The notes beneath the pieces were generated by a model, which did no database searches, was not told where the DNA came from, and saw only the letters and a list, made by a program, of their open reading frames with translations. Source: Flavimobilis marinus (GTDB taxonomy: Bacteria > Actinomycetota > Actinomycetes > Actinomycetales > Cellulomonadaceae). Taken from it: a stretch of DNA of 64,000 nt. Shown here one piece after another: positions 49,936 through 58,975 of the stretch. Made by a program: the position numbers and the translations under genes. Position 1 is the first letter of the stretch, and each line of letters opens with the position of its first letter. Where the stretch lies: the NCBI RefSeq assembly GCF_900113055.1, contig NZ_FONZ01000003.1:124001-188000 (forward strand), given 5' to 3'.

Positions 49936-50697
49936 ATGACTGCCAAGCAGAGCATCTTCGGCCGCGTTGCCACCCTCGCCAAGGCCAACATCAACGCGAT
50001 GCTGGACCGGGCCGAGGATCCGCAGAAGATGATCGACCAGCTGATCCGCGACTACACGAACAACATCGCGGAGGCCGAGGAGGCCGTGGCGCAGACCATC
50101 GGGAACCTGCGCCTCGCTGAGCAGGACTACCGCGAGGACCTCGCGGCGGCCGAGGACTGGGGCAACAAGGCGCTCGCCGCCTCGTCGCGCGCCGACCAGA
50201 TGCGCGCGGCCGGTGACGCCGCTGGCGCCGACAAGTTCGACAACCTCGCCAAGGTCGCGCTCAGCAAGCAGATCTCCGCGGAGTCCGAGGCCAAGCAGGC
50301 CGAGCCCACCATCGCCTCGCAGACCGAGGTCGTCGAGAAGCTCAAGACCGGCCTGACCTCGATGAAGAGCAAGCTGGGCGACCTGCGCTCGCGTCGGGAC
50401 CAGCTCGTGGCCCGCGCGAAGTCCGCCGAGGCGCAGGCGAGCGTCCAGGGCGCGATCTCCTCGATCAACGTCCTCGACCCGTCGAGCGAGCTGTCGCGCT
50501 TCGAGGACAAGGTCCGCCGCGAGGAGGCGCGCGTCGCCGGCCACGCCGAGATCGCGGCGTCGTCGCTCGACGCACAGTTCGAGGAGCTCGAGGCCGACGC
50601 CGGCCAGATCGAGATCGAGGCGCGCCTGGCCGCGCTCAAGCAGCGCGCGATCAGCGGCCAGACGACGGCGGCCCAGATCGAGTCCCCGAACGCCTGA
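49936..50697 (+). CDS. pspA: PspA/IM30 family phage-shock protein
   Basis: PspA/IM30 proteins bind stressed inner membranes and oligomerise into ESCRT-III-like rods. The 253-residue product starts MTAKQSIFGRVATLAKANIN, continues with AMLDRAEDPQKMIDQLIRDY and is almost wholly coiled coil up to about 240. An AAAGGGAG ribosome site is present. No PspB/C or PspF is nearby. The preceding TPM gene is the usual actinobacterial neighbour. Confidence 0.92.
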   Translation: MTAKQSIFGRVATLAKANINAMLDRAEDPQKMIDQLIRDYTNNIAEAEEAVAQTIGNLRLAEQDYREDLAAAEDWGNKALAASSRADQMRAAGDAAGADKFDNLAKVALSKQISAESEAKQAEPTIASQTEVVEKLKTGLTSMKSKLGDLRSRRDQLVARAKSAEAQASVQGAISSINVLDPSSELSRFEDKVRREEARVAGHAEIAASSLDAQFEELEADAGQIEIEARLAALKQRAISGQTTAAQIESPNA

Positions 50698-50826
50698 CCC
50701 CTCGCACCACCCAGCAGCTCGACGTTGAGTGGATGAAGATGGTGTCGAACGCGCTTGGGTACAGGGCGTAGTCGCAACACCCGTGGCGCTGTGGAAGGTC
50801 GTCGCCCTGGTGGACCGAGGTAGGCG

Positions 50827-52039
50827 ATGGAGGTGCAGTACCGGTTCTGGGCGCGCATCAGGGCTGGCGATGGGCGCGAGGTCGCCGCGTCAGCGGTGGG
50901 CGTGTCGTTGCGCACCGGGGAGCGGTGGTTCGCCGAGCGTGGTGGCCTGATGCCACCTGCCTCGGCGAGCCATCGCGCTCGGGTCTTGTCGATTCATGAG
51001 CGCGAGGAGATCGCGTTGCAGCGTGCACAACGTCGCGCCGTGCGTGAGATCGCCCGCGTGATCGGGCGTAGCCCCTCGACGGTCTCTCGCGAGCTGCGTC
51101 GGCTGCCGCGCAACCCCAACGACCGGCATCGCCCGGTGTATCGGGCCGGCCTCCACCGCCCAGGCGCATGCCGATGCGTTGGCCCGCGCGGCCGCAACCT
51201 GCCAGGCTGGCCACGAATTTGGCCCTGCGCCGCGAGCTGAAAGCGCGACTGCGGTTGAACCACAGTCCTGAGCAGATCTCCCGGCGGTCGCGCGAGGACT
51301 TCCCCGACGATCCGGAGATGTGGGTGTCACACGAGACGATCTACCAGTCGCTGTATGTCCAGGGCCGCGGCGCCTTGCGGCGCGCCCTGACCAAGCAGCT
51401 GCGCACCGGCAGGGCCGTGCGCCACCCGCGCCGGCCTGAGGGACAACGCCGCGAGCGCATCCCCCCGATGATCAACATCACCGAACGCCCTGCCGACGTC
51501 GAAGACCGCGCAGTGCCCGGGCATTAGGAAGGCGGCCTGATCCTGGGGTCGGTCACCTCTGCTTCAGCGATCAGCACGTTGGTGGAACGGGCCACCGGGT
51601 TCGTGCTCGTGCTGCACTTGCCCGCCGACCATCGCACCCAGGCCGTGGCTGAGGCGATGATCGCCAAGATGGCTGACCCGCCCGCCCAGCTGGGGCTGAC
51701 GATGACCTGGGACCAATGCATCGAGATGTCCCGCACGTCCAGATCGCCGAAGCAACCGGCCTGGACACCTACTTCTGCGACCTCCACTCGCCCTGGCAGC
51801 GAGGGTCGAACGAGAACACCAACGGCCTGCTGCGCCAGTACTTCCCCAAAGGCAGCGACCTGTCCAGGTGGGGTCCGGGATACCTGGACAAGGTCGCCGC
51901 CGAACTCAACGACCGGCCGCGCAAACGCCATCACGCCCAGCGTGTCACTCCCCACCAGATCGACGAAGAGCCGGCACACCGAGCCTGCTGGCAGCAAGAA
52001 CCACCCGAAAAACCCACGCTGCCTGCAGCCACTCGATGA
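50827..52039 (+). pseudogene. IS30 family transposase, broken
   Basis: IS30 transposases are single-frame DDE enzymes of about 340-400 residues. Fragments run through at least three frames: N-terminal helix-turn-helix (EVAASAVGVSLRTGERWF, REIARVIGRSPSTVSRELRR), then frameshifts near 51150 and 51195. A DDE segment follows (PEQISRRSREDFPDDPEMWV, SHETIYQSLYVQGRGALRR). At the first catalytic block the expected HWEGDL reads H, stop, EGGL: a W-to-stop (TAG at 51523-51525) and loss of the catalytic Asp. Another one-base loss comes near 51735 before TYFCDLHSPWQRGSNENTNG. It cannot be active. I could not define its terminal repeats. Confidence 0.9.
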
Positions 52040-52085
52040 GCCCACGATCAGGTCAAGTTCCTGTCGCGATCCTGACGAGACGGCG

Positions 52086-53198
52086 CTACTGGCCCTTGTG
52101 GGATTGACTGGCGAGCAGCGCAGCCTCGGTCAGGCTCCGGTAGCTGGTGTGCGAGCCGAAGTGTGCGCGGATTCTTGAGCTCAACTGCGTGCGGGATGGC
52201 TCGTCCATTAGGAGAGCCAGAAGAACAGCCTCCACGAGCTTTTTCTCATCCCCCGGAGGCGGTACGAGCTCCGGACGTCCGACGACTGCTGCTAGACCGC
52301 CTACGTCATACCCGACGACAGGCCTGTCCATCGCCATTGCCTCCAACGGAACCAGTGCAGCGCCCTCCCAAAGCGACGGCGCCACGACGACGTCGGAGGC
52401 GGCGATCCAATCACGTGTGTCTGAGCAGTCGGTGTCATATATGACCTGCCAACCCGAGTAGGCGGCGCGAATTGCCTCCTCGAGCGGCCCGCTGCCCACG
52501 AGTGCCAACACCAGATTCGGTCGGTGTTTTAACAGCGTCCGCCAACTTCGAGCGAACTCGAGTTGCCCCTTTTGTTCTGTGAGGCGGCCGACGCAAAGAA
52601 CCACTTCCGCTTCGGGCGGCAGGGATAGTCGTTGACGGGCGCCTAGTTTGGCGCGGGGGGACCAATGCTCAACGTCGACACCATTGGGAATCACAGTGCG
52701 AACATTCTCGGATACTGTTCTGGCGAGCCGGAGTTCTTCGCTCGAGAGGCAGATTATATCTGATGTCCAGCGAGCCGCGTGACGCTCCCAAGCAATTGTC
52801 ATGCGGCGCACAATGCCGCGGGTGGCAGAGAACGACCAAGCGTGCGGTTGGAACACCGTGGCGATCCCACCGCGGATGGCGAGACGGCCGATCAGGCCCG
52901 CCTTGGCTGAGTGTAAATGAACGATATCTGGATTTGTCTGAGCAATTATCCGCCGAAGGGCGAGCGTCTCCCGAAAGAGCCCGCGCGCTGGCGAGCGATT
53001 CGCTTTCCAAGGAAGGAGGGCCACGGTCGGCGACAATTCAGTTTGCAACTGAGTGCCCGGAGGTCCCGCGACGTAGACGCGATGACCTTCACCATCTTGC
53101 CATTTTGATAGCCCGGAGACAACTCGGGCAACCCCGCCGTCACCCGGTTGGGTGACGTGGAGAATGGTCCCTTTCGGCATTTTCGTGTTTGGTTGCAT
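52086..53198 (-). CDS. Glycosyltransferase family 4
   Basis: GT4 enzymes transfer sugars from nucleotide donors with retention. The 370-residue product has GGVARVVSGLSKWQDGEGHR near the N-terminus, a middle IPNGVDVEHW (about 180), the hallmark VLCVGRLTEQKGQLEFARSW, and PSLWEGAALVPLEAMAMDRP with the E-x7-E pair that holds the donor. Start: ATG at 53198 with AAGGAG 7 nt upstream. Base composition is lower in GC than the flanks. It is paired with an acetyltransferase upstream, so it probably adds and decorates a polysaccharide residue. Confidence 0.9.
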   Translation of the reverse strand: MQPNTKMPKGTILHVTQPGDGGVARVVSGLSKWQDGEGHRVYVAGPPGTQLQTELSPTVALLPWKANRSPARGLFRETLALRRIIAQTNPDIVHLHSAKAGLIGRLAIRGGIATVFQPHAWSFSATRGIVRRMTIAWERHAARWTSDIICLSSEELRLARTVSENVRTVIPNGVDVEHWSPRAKLGARQRLSLPPEAEVVLCVGRLTEQKGQLEFARSWRTLLKHRPNLVLALVGSGPLEEAIRAAYSGWQVIYDTDCSDTRDWIAASDVVVAPSLWEGAALVPLEAMAMDRPVVGYDVGGLAAVVGRPELVPPPGDEKKLVEAVLLALLMDEPSRTQLSSRIRAHFGSHTSYRSLTEAALLASQSHKGQ

Positions 53199-53284
53199 CG
53201 CAACTCCTTCGAATGCGACACCTTCGTCTCGGCGTCGGGGCAGGCGGGCGCACCGGCTTCATGTTCGCCAGTTCGTGCGGCGCC

Positions 53285-53788
53285 TTATCGGATTCTTGCC
53301 GGGACGCCTACGGCGGTCCGCCCAGGCGGAACATCGATCAGAACTACGGCGTTGGCCCCGATATTTGCATCGTCGCCGATCTTGACGCCCCCGAGAATAC
53401 GAGCGCCTGCGCCGATGCGTACACCACTTCCTATCATCGGCATCGGCGTAACGATCGCGCCAGCCTGTCCCAATCCGCCGATAGTCACGCCTTGTTGAAT
53501 TTGGCACCTGGCGCCTATGGTCACAGTCTGGCCAATCACGACCCCTTGTGGATGGAACAGTATGGCGCCGGGGCCAATTCTTGCTTGCCAAGCCAGGTCA
53601 GCTCCGGTCGCGGCCTGATTGATTTGTTTAAGCATGCTGGCTGCAAGTGGAAATCGGCGCCCCAATCTCGACGCGGCCCGGTGCAGCGCGATCGAAGCGA
53701 ACCTGGCTGTCATTATGGTTGATGCGGTGCGGGATACGCTCCGTGGGTGTCCGAGCAGGTTTGCTGCCAGATCTTGGCTCAGAAGCAC
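53285..53788 (-). CDS. Serine acetyltransferase-like hexapeptide acetyltransferase
   Basis: Left-handed beta-helix acetyltransferases transfer acetyl from acetyl-CoA. The 167-residue product has the hexapeptide repeats in its second half: GPGAILFHPQGVVIG, ARCQIQQGVTIGG and IGSGVRIGAGARILGGVKIG with IGANAVVLIDVPPGRTAVGV. Sequence order is like CysE, but length and location beside a glycosyltransferase favour O-acetylation of a polysaccharide rather than cysteine synthesis. The first 55 residues are a helical, non-conserved part. Confidence 0.82.
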   Translation of the reverse strand: MLLSQDLAANLLGHPRSVSRTASTIMTARFASIALHRAASRLGRRFPLAASMLKQINQAATGADLAWQARIGPGAILFHPQGVVIGQTVTIGARCQIQQGVTIGGLGQAGAIVTPMPMIGSGVRIGAGARILGGVKIGDDANIGANAVVLIDVPPGRTAVGVPARIR

Positions 53789-53899
53789 AGGTGGACCTCC
53801 TGTAGTAGTGTCAGATTGCTCGAACGCACGGAAGTCGGAAGCCGCGTGGTTTTCGAAGTGCCTCGGTCGACCGTGCTTCCGACGCGGGATGTTGCGAAT

Positions 53900-54466
53900 T
53901 TAGAGGAACAACTGCGGGTCGAACTCTTCGATCGGGATGATCCGGACGCGTGGCAGTGCCGTATTGAAGGCGCCGATCTCGTGCTCGAGGTCGAAGAACT
54001 CCAGGCCGCGGTCGGCGAGCTGTGCCAAGTGAGAGTTAACGAACTCACGGAAGCACAGCACGCCCACCCGGCGCCCGGGCGTCAGCAGCGCCTCGACCTG
54101 CGGGATGAAGTCACCGTCGTGGCTCGCCAGCAGCACGTCCGCGTCGCGGGGGACCAAGGCCTCGAGTGTCCGCTGGATACCCATGTCGACGACCTTGTCG
54201 CCCGGACCGCCGGCGAGCGGGATTGGGCGGTAGCTCATGGCGAGCAACGCCTGCACGAACGGCATGGGCATCTGCCCGCTCGTGGCGTTCAGGAAGAACA
54301 TGCCGCTGACGGGCTGGCCCCACACCTTCGCGCCGAAGTCCGAGATACGGTCCCATCGGGGCCGCTCATCGGGGGTCGGCCGGTGTCCGAGGACGTTGAC
54401 GCCGAGCGTCGCGTCGATGTTCTCGCCGTCGACGATGAGGTAGGTCTTGCGCGCAGCTTCAGCCAT
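53900..54466 (-). CDS. NYN domain ribonuclease-like protein
   Basis: NYN/PIN-like proteins (LabA/DUF88) are candidate metal-dependent RNases. The 188-residue product starts at the ATG at 54466 (MAEAARKTYLIVDGENID) with the first acidic residue in LIVDGEN. DKVVDMGIQRTLEAL and ADVLLASHDGDFIPQVEALL supply the remaining acidic cluster, and a short C-terminal tail ends the protein. The frame is open to 54520, but MAEAARK is the natural start. Codon use is typical high-GC, although it lies between glycosyltransferase genes and a transposon graveyard. I see no operon partner. Confidence 0.85.
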   Translation of the reverse strand: MAEAARKTYLIVDGENIDATLGVNVLGHRPTPDERPRWDRISDFGAKVWGQPVSGMFFLNATSGQMPMPFVQALLAMSYRPIPLAGGPGDKVVDMGIQRTLEALVPRDADVLLASHDGDFIPQVEALLTPGRRVGVLCFREFVNSHLAQLADRGLEFFDLEHEIGAFNTALPRVRIIPIEEFDPQLFL

Positions 54467-54624
54467 GTCCCCAAGATTAGGCCACGGATGGGATGCGCCA
54501 GGCGCGAAGGGGCGCGTCACACGGCGACGGTCTCGGCGGCACGCGGTTACCGGTGGGGGTCTAGGGGTCGAGGTCTCCGAGGAGCAGAAACGCCAACCAC
54601 TGATCCGCCTTCAAGGACCTCGAC

Positions 54625-55545
54625 ATGTCCGACGCTACGGCGTGCGCTGGTGCGCGTGCTACTCCTGTCCCCTGCCGGCACTGTGACGTCCTGCTCGGAC
54701 TGCAGGACACGGTTCATGTTGAGAGGGTCGAACGCGACGTCGACCAGTTGGTGGTGACGGTCTCGACTGCGTGGCAGTTGATGGGCTGCCCCTCGTGCGG
54801 GATCGTCGCCCCGAGCCGCGGTCGGCACCGGCGGATGTTGCACGACGTCCCCAATGGCCCCACCGCGGTCCAACTCATCTGGCGCCAACGGATGTGGCGC
54901 TGTCCGGATCCGGGTGTTCGCGGGGAACGTTCATGGAGCAAGCGGACGCCCTGGTCCAACCGCGAGGCTCAATCACGACCCGCGCGGTCAGCTGGGCGAT
55001 CACCTCCCTGCGCACCCAACTCGCCACAATCGCCGGCTTGGCACGCCAGCTCGGGGTGAGCTGGCGGACGCTGGGGCGGGCGAACAAGCCAGAACTCGAG
55101 CGGCTCGCCGCTGACCCCACCACCGGGACCCCAGGAAGAGAGGACCCAACGAACTGACCGAGATGGTCGACCTCACCCGAGACAAGAACGGCAAGGACCA
55201 CGCCCGACTGCTCGACCTGGTGCCCGGCCGGTCGAAGAATACCTACGCCGACTGGCTCACCGAGCGCGGCGACGACTTCTGCAACGGCATCAAGATCGCC
55301 GCGCTGGACCCGTTCGGAGGTTACAAGGGTCCGATCGACGCCGAACTTGAGGACACCGTCGCGGTCCTGGACGCCTTCCGCGTCGTCAAGCTCGGCACCA
55401 CCGTGGTCGACGAGGTCCGCCGCCGCGTCCAGCAGGACACCCTCGGACACCGGGGCCACGAGGGCGACCCGCTCTACAGCATCCAACGCCGCCTGCGCGC
55501 CGGGGCCGAGAACCTCACCGACAAGCAACTCGACCGTCTCGCCAC
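54625..55545 (+). pseudogene. ISL3 family transposase, 5' part, broken
   Basis: The N-terminal zinc-finger region is recognisable (CRHCD, then MGCPSCGIVAPSRGRHRRML, RRMLHDVPNGPTAVQLIWRQ). The frame shifts near 54915 into a frame giving TRAVSWAITSLRTQLATIAG and GVSWRTLGRANKPELERLAA. Near 55130 there is a deletion of roughly 20 codons that removes the expected first catalytic Asp (VDEHIW region). A third frame then resumes with RKRGPNELTEMVDLTRDKNG and AALDPFGGYKGPIDAELEDT. The reading stops at 55545, where an IS3 element begins. Confidence 0.86.
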
Positions 55546-55599
55546 TGAACCGCCCTGGGTTTGTTGGAGGCTCGTGACCTTGGAAACGAGGATGGAGCC

Positions 55600-55923
55600 A
55601 TGCCGAAGGAACAGACGCCTGGGAAGCCGCAGACGCGGCGCTACAGCGCAGAGGAGAAGGCCGCGGCGGTTCGGATGGTCCGCACGCTGCGAGCAGAGCT
55701 GGGGACTGAGCACGGGACGGTCCAGCGGGTCGCCGAGTCCGTGCGCCAGTGGGTCAAGCAAGCCGACATCGACGACGGCCACGCACCCGGGGTCAGCACG
55801 ACCGAGGTGACGCGGATTCGTGAGCTCGAGTAAGAGAACCGGGAGCTCAAGCGGGCGAACGAGATCTTGAAGCGGGCGGCGTCTTTCTTCGGGGCGGAGC
55901 TCGACCGCCAGCACAAGAGGTAG
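55600..55923 (+). pseudogene. IS3 orfA transposase subunit, disrupted
   Basis: OrfA carries the DNA-binding helix-turn-helix. The frame reads MPKEQTPGKPQTRRYSAEEK, but the helix-turn-helix QRVADQLGYG part is missing (VQRVAES runs straight into VRQWVKQ). A TAA at 55831-55833 replaces the Gln before ENRELKRANEILKRAASFFG. The frame continues to a stop at 55921-55923. An in-frame deletion plus a nonsense change means orfA is probably dead even though orfB is intact. Confidence 0.86.
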
Positions 55924-56861
55924 TGGCGTTCATCGATGCCAACCGCGACGCGGTCGTCGACGGCGGCGCGCGTCTCACAGTCGAGTCCATCTGCGGGGTC
56001 CTGTCGAAGGCGGGCGTGAAGGTGGCTGTGAGCACGTACTACGCCGCGAAGAGCCGCGCCCCGTCGGCTCGTGCGGTGCGCGATATCGAGCTCAGGGCGG
56101 CGCTGCGGGGCCTGTGGGAGGACAACTATCGCGTCTACGGGGCGCGCAAGCTGTGGAAGGCGGCCCGGCGAGCCGGGCACGACGTGGGCCGAGACCAGGT
56201 CGCACGGCTGATGCGAGCCGAGGGCATCGCCGGGGCGGTGCGGACCAAGCGGGTGCGCACCACGCGGCCCGATCCCGTCGCGGCGCGTCATCCGGACCTG
56301 GTCAAGCGGGACTTCACCGCCACCGGGCCCAACCAGCTGTGGGTGACCGACTTGACCTACGTGCCCACGTTCGCCGGGGTCGCCTACGTCTGCTTCATCA
56401 TCGACGCGTTCTCCCGCACGATCGTGGGGTGGCGCGTGGCGGGGCACATGCGCACCGAGATGGTCCTGGACGCCATCGAGATGGCCCGCTGGTCACGCGG
56501 CACGCACCTGACGGGCCTGCGGTGCCACTCGGACGCAGGGTCTCAATTCACCTCCGTGCGCTACGGAGAACGCCTCGCAGAGGTCGGCGCCGTCCCCTCC
56601 ATCGGCACCGTCGGGGACTCCTACGACAACGCCCTGGCCGAGACGGTCAACGGCTACTACAAGGCCGAGCTGATCCGCGGGCCAGCACGGGCGCGCCCGT
56701 GGCGCACCGTCGAGGACGTCGAACTGGCCACCCTCGGATCGGTCGACTGGCACAACCACCGACGACTGCACGGCTACCTCGGCGACGTCCCGCCGACGGA
56801 GTTCGAGAGGACGTTCTACGATACCCAGCAGGGCACGAAGGCCCTGGTCGAAATCAAATGA
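55923..56861 (+). CDS. IS3 orfB transposase catalytic subunit
   Basis: OrfB supplies the DDE integrase core. The 312-residue frame from GTG at 55923 is intact, with the order NQLWVTDLTYVPTFAG (first Asp), GLRCHSDAGSQFTSVRYGER (second Asp) and DNALAETVNGYYKAELIRG (Glu). The N-terminal HTH_21 region (LWEDNYRVYGARKLWKAARR) is also present. In IS3 elements OrfAB is made by frameshifting; here orfA ends at 55923 in the adjacent frame, and I see no obvious A6G slip site. It may be translated but cannot make a normal OrfAB. Confidence 0.92.
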   Translation: MAFIDANRDAVVDGGARLTVESICGVLSKAGVKVAVSTYYAAKSRAPSARAVRDIELRAALRGLWEDNYRVYGARKLWKAARRAGHDVGRDQVARLMRAEGIAGAVRTKRVRTTRPDPVAARHPDLVKRDFTATGPNQLWVTDLTYVPTFAGVAYVCFIIDAFSRTIVGWRVAGHMRTEMVLDAIEMARWSRGTHLTGLRCHSDAGSQFTSVRYGERLAEVGAVPSIGTVGDSYDNALAETVNGYYKAELIRGPARARPWRTVEDVELATLGSVDWHNHRRLHGYLGDVPPTEFERTFYDTQQGTKALVEIK

Positions 56862-56892
56862 TCAGAGCCTCCATCAGACCCAGGGCGGTTCA

Positions 56893-57366
56893 ATGTCGCG
56901 GCGCCGGGAGATCCCCAGGCGCCGCAGCCACCGGGCCACGGTCACCGGGGCGATCTGGTGACCTTCACGGACCAGCTCGAGGTGGATCTGGCGGGCGGTC
57001 CACTTGTGCGCGCGGCGCAGACCCTCGATGCGCGCGACCACGTCCGCGGGCGTGAGCGTGGGACTCGAGTGCGGGGCGCTGGAACGGTCGACCAGCCCGG
57101 CCTCCCCGAGGGTCTCATAGCGCCGCAGCCACTTGGTCAGCGTCTGACGCGCGACGCCTGCCTCGGCCGCGACGTGCGCGATCGGGCGGTACTGGCAGCG
57201 CTCGACCAGGCGCAGTCTTCCGGCAGGGGTCAACGGCGCGTTAGCGTGGGTCATAAGGGGTTTCAAGCAGGTGGGCAGTAGGAGTACTTCCATCCTGCCG
57301 CCAGGGACCTACCCCTTCCTCAAGCCCTGCGCCCGGCGTGTCACCTACGTCAGGACCTACAACATC
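56893..57366 (-). pseudogene. IS481-type transposase, N-terminal remnant
   Basis: On the minus strand, from about 57255, the frame reads MTHANAPLTPAGRLRLVERC, then HVAAEAGVARQTLTKWLRRY and APVTVARWLRRLGISRRRDI. This is the helix-turn-helix start of an IS481 transposase. The gene is cut at 56893, where the IS3 right end begins, so the whole catalytic part is missing. The right boundary probably lies near 57366, after a TGTTGTAGGTCCTGACGT-like terminal stretch on the minus strand. Confidence 0.8.
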
Positions 57367-57384
57367 TAGTTTTCACTCGGCGTT

Positions 57385-57665
57385 GACAGCAGGCGGGCCA
57401 AGACGATCCTCGCGACCTTCCACACCTACCCGAGCCCCGAAGTCGCCCGCCTCGGACGGACGCTGCGCAAATCGCGCGCGGCGTTCCTAGCCTACTTCAC
57501 CAACGACCGAGCCAACAACGGCGGCACCGAAGCCGTGAACGGGATCCTCGAACTTTGCCGTCGTCTCGCACGCGGCTACCGCAACCGCCACAACTACCGA
57601 CTACGCGTGCTCCTCGCCGCCGGCAGAATCACCTGGTCCCCACCAGATCGACGAAAAGACCCTTA
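57385..57665 (+). pseudogene. ISL3 family transposase, 3' part
   Basis: The C-terminal end of the same ISL3 gene resumes (RAKTILATFHTYPSPEVARL, then FTNDRANNGGTEAVNGILEL and NYRLRVLLAAGRI) and stops at 57665. About 40 codons expected between RLAT at 55545 and RRAKTI are missing. So the ISL3 element was split by IS481, then by IS3 with loss of material. The right end of ISL3 is probably near 57693 (GGCTCT). Confidence 0.86.
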
Positions 57666-57835
57666 ACCAAGCCACATCCACTTCAGAGGCTCTAGCAGCC
57701 TCGACTGGCCTCGCCGCTGCCAACGTTCTAGCCGGCGACACCTAGACCGCGGGGGCTGCGAATTACAACGCGAGCCGCCAACACTTCGCGTTCAGGGCAG
57801 GACCACGCTGATGGCAGATCGGGAACCCATCACTC

Positions 57836-57870
57836 GCCTAACGCCTAAAGCCTAACGCCTAAGGCCTAAG
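57836..57870. repeat. Five tandem heptamers GCCTAAN at the wzy stop
   Basis: GCCTAAC, GCCTAAA, GCCTAAC, GCCTAAG, GCCTAAG in a row. The last unit contains the TAG stop of the minus-strand polymerase gene. The rest of the 200-nt gap from 57666 has no gene or hairpin I can name. Confidence 0.9.
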
Positions 57871-58975
57871 CAAACGCCCACGCATATGGCAGGAGCCCCC
57901 CGTACGAGTGGACGTACGTAAAATAGTAGGTAACTGCTCCGACAACTACCGCGAGCTTTGGGAGAAGTGCCCGCTTTCTAGACCGCACCACTCGCTCGGC
58001 CAAGAAAATGCCGGCCATAAAGAAGTAGAGGTCAAGCCGGGCTAGCTCAAGAATGACAGAACTACCGACCAGCATAAGTGCACCTACAGTGACCTGGAGG
58101 GCTAAGTGCCCGTTGAATCTTCCACCGAAGTCCATCCCGAGCACTATCGCGGAAATTAGGACGAGCGCAATCCTGAACACCATGCTCAGCACAGTGCCAA
58201 ACCCTGACCCGCCCGTAACCTCCGAGAACACCGCATAATCTGCGTAACGCGGATTCAGATAAGCTGCGATTGGACCAATAGCCCCGGAGGACACAAGAGC
58301 TAGCAACCCAGCAGCACCGCTGATGAAATACACCATCAGACTTTTCGCCTTAACGTCTGGAGCGAACCTCAACGCCACCAATGCCACAACTGCCACGGCT
58401 GACGAGTAGTGCGACACTATCGCTAGAGACGCCCAGATGATTGACCATCGACTTCGTCTTTGTAACTCTCCGGCGAACATGAGCACGAATGCCATCGCCA
58501 ATCCCTGCCGAATGAGATTCATCGGAACCAAGTACGTTGCGAAAGCCACATAGAACCATAGGGCAATACGAGGACTAGTTCCGAGACGCCAGACAGCAAG
58601 CGCCGAGATCGACACTGTCAGCGCAGAGACAAGAAAGACGAAGTGGCCAAACTCCAACCCTGCCGCCTTGCCTATGAACTGTAGTCCAGCAAACCCGATG
58701 TCATGATCACTAACACGCACGGTTTCGGCAAGATCCTCAGAATCGACCTTAAGTGCGTAGGCCGTTTCGTATGCAGAGTAGTCAGTTCCCACGCCAATCC
58801 GAACGCCCGCGAATAGGACGAGAATCCCGACAGCGGCTGCATCGAACCCATTAAAGAATGACCCGCGGCGGTGGGTTGAAGCCTCTAATGTTCGCTGGAA
58901 AAGCCCTCCGAAGGTCAATAGCAGTGTCACAGCAACTAGAAGCGCGCCATAGCTAATCATGCCGATCCCCAACAT
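57866..58975 (-). CDS. EpsG/Wzy-type polysaccharide polymerase
   Basis: Wzy-type polymerases join repeat units at the outer face of the membrane. The 369-residue product has about ten hydrophobic segments and the EpsG signatures GVRIGVGTDYSAYETAY (about 57-73), PMNLIRQGLAMAFVLMFAGE and SHYSSAV. GC is clearly below that of the flagellar block. The start overlaps the flippase gene by 23 nt. Confidence 0.85.
   Translation of the reverse strand: MLGIGMISYGALLVAVTLLLTFGGLFQRTLEASTHRRGSFFNGFDAAAVGILVLFAGVRIGVGTDYSAYETAYALKVDSEDLAETVRVSDHDIGFAGLQFIGKAAGLEFGHFVFLVSALTVSISALAVWRLGTSPRIALWFYVAFATYLVPMNLIRQGLAMAFVLMFAGELQRRSRWSIIWASLAIVSHYSSAVAVVALVALRFAPDVKAKSLMVYFISGAAGLLALVSSGAIGPIAAYLNPRYADYAVFSEVTGGSGFGTVLSMVFRIALVLISAIVLGMDFGGRFNGHLALQVTVGALMLVGSSVILELARLDLYFFMAGIFLAERVVRSRKRALLPKLAVVVGAVTYYFTYVHSYGGLLPYAWAFA

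Larger units (their letters stand above)
55546..56892 (+). mobile_element. IS3 family insertion sequence (about 1.35 kb)
   Basis: Both ends are visible: left TGAACCGCCCTGGGTTTG and right (reverse complement) TGAACCGCCCTGGGTCTG, extending to about 28 bp with few mismatches. It contains the transposase pair orfA and orfB. The three bases outside each end (CAC on the left, ATG on the right) differ, so there is no target duplication. The left flank belongs to an ISL3 gene and the right flank to an IS481 gene, which points to deletion or recombination after insertion. Confidence 0.93.

Noticed and set aside
50700-50826. Terminal inverted repeat of the IS30 element near GTAGTCGCAACACCC
   Set aside because: No matching partner could be found beyond 52039, so the element ends are left undefined.
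53285-53788. cysE (cysteine biosynthesis)
   Set aside because: No cysK nearby, and the gene is coupled to a glycosyltransferase in a polysaccharide setting; kept as a general acetyltransferase.
57836-57870. CRISPR-like array
   Set aside because: Seven-base units with no spacers; a simple tandem repeat. No CRISPR array or cas gene is seen in the window.
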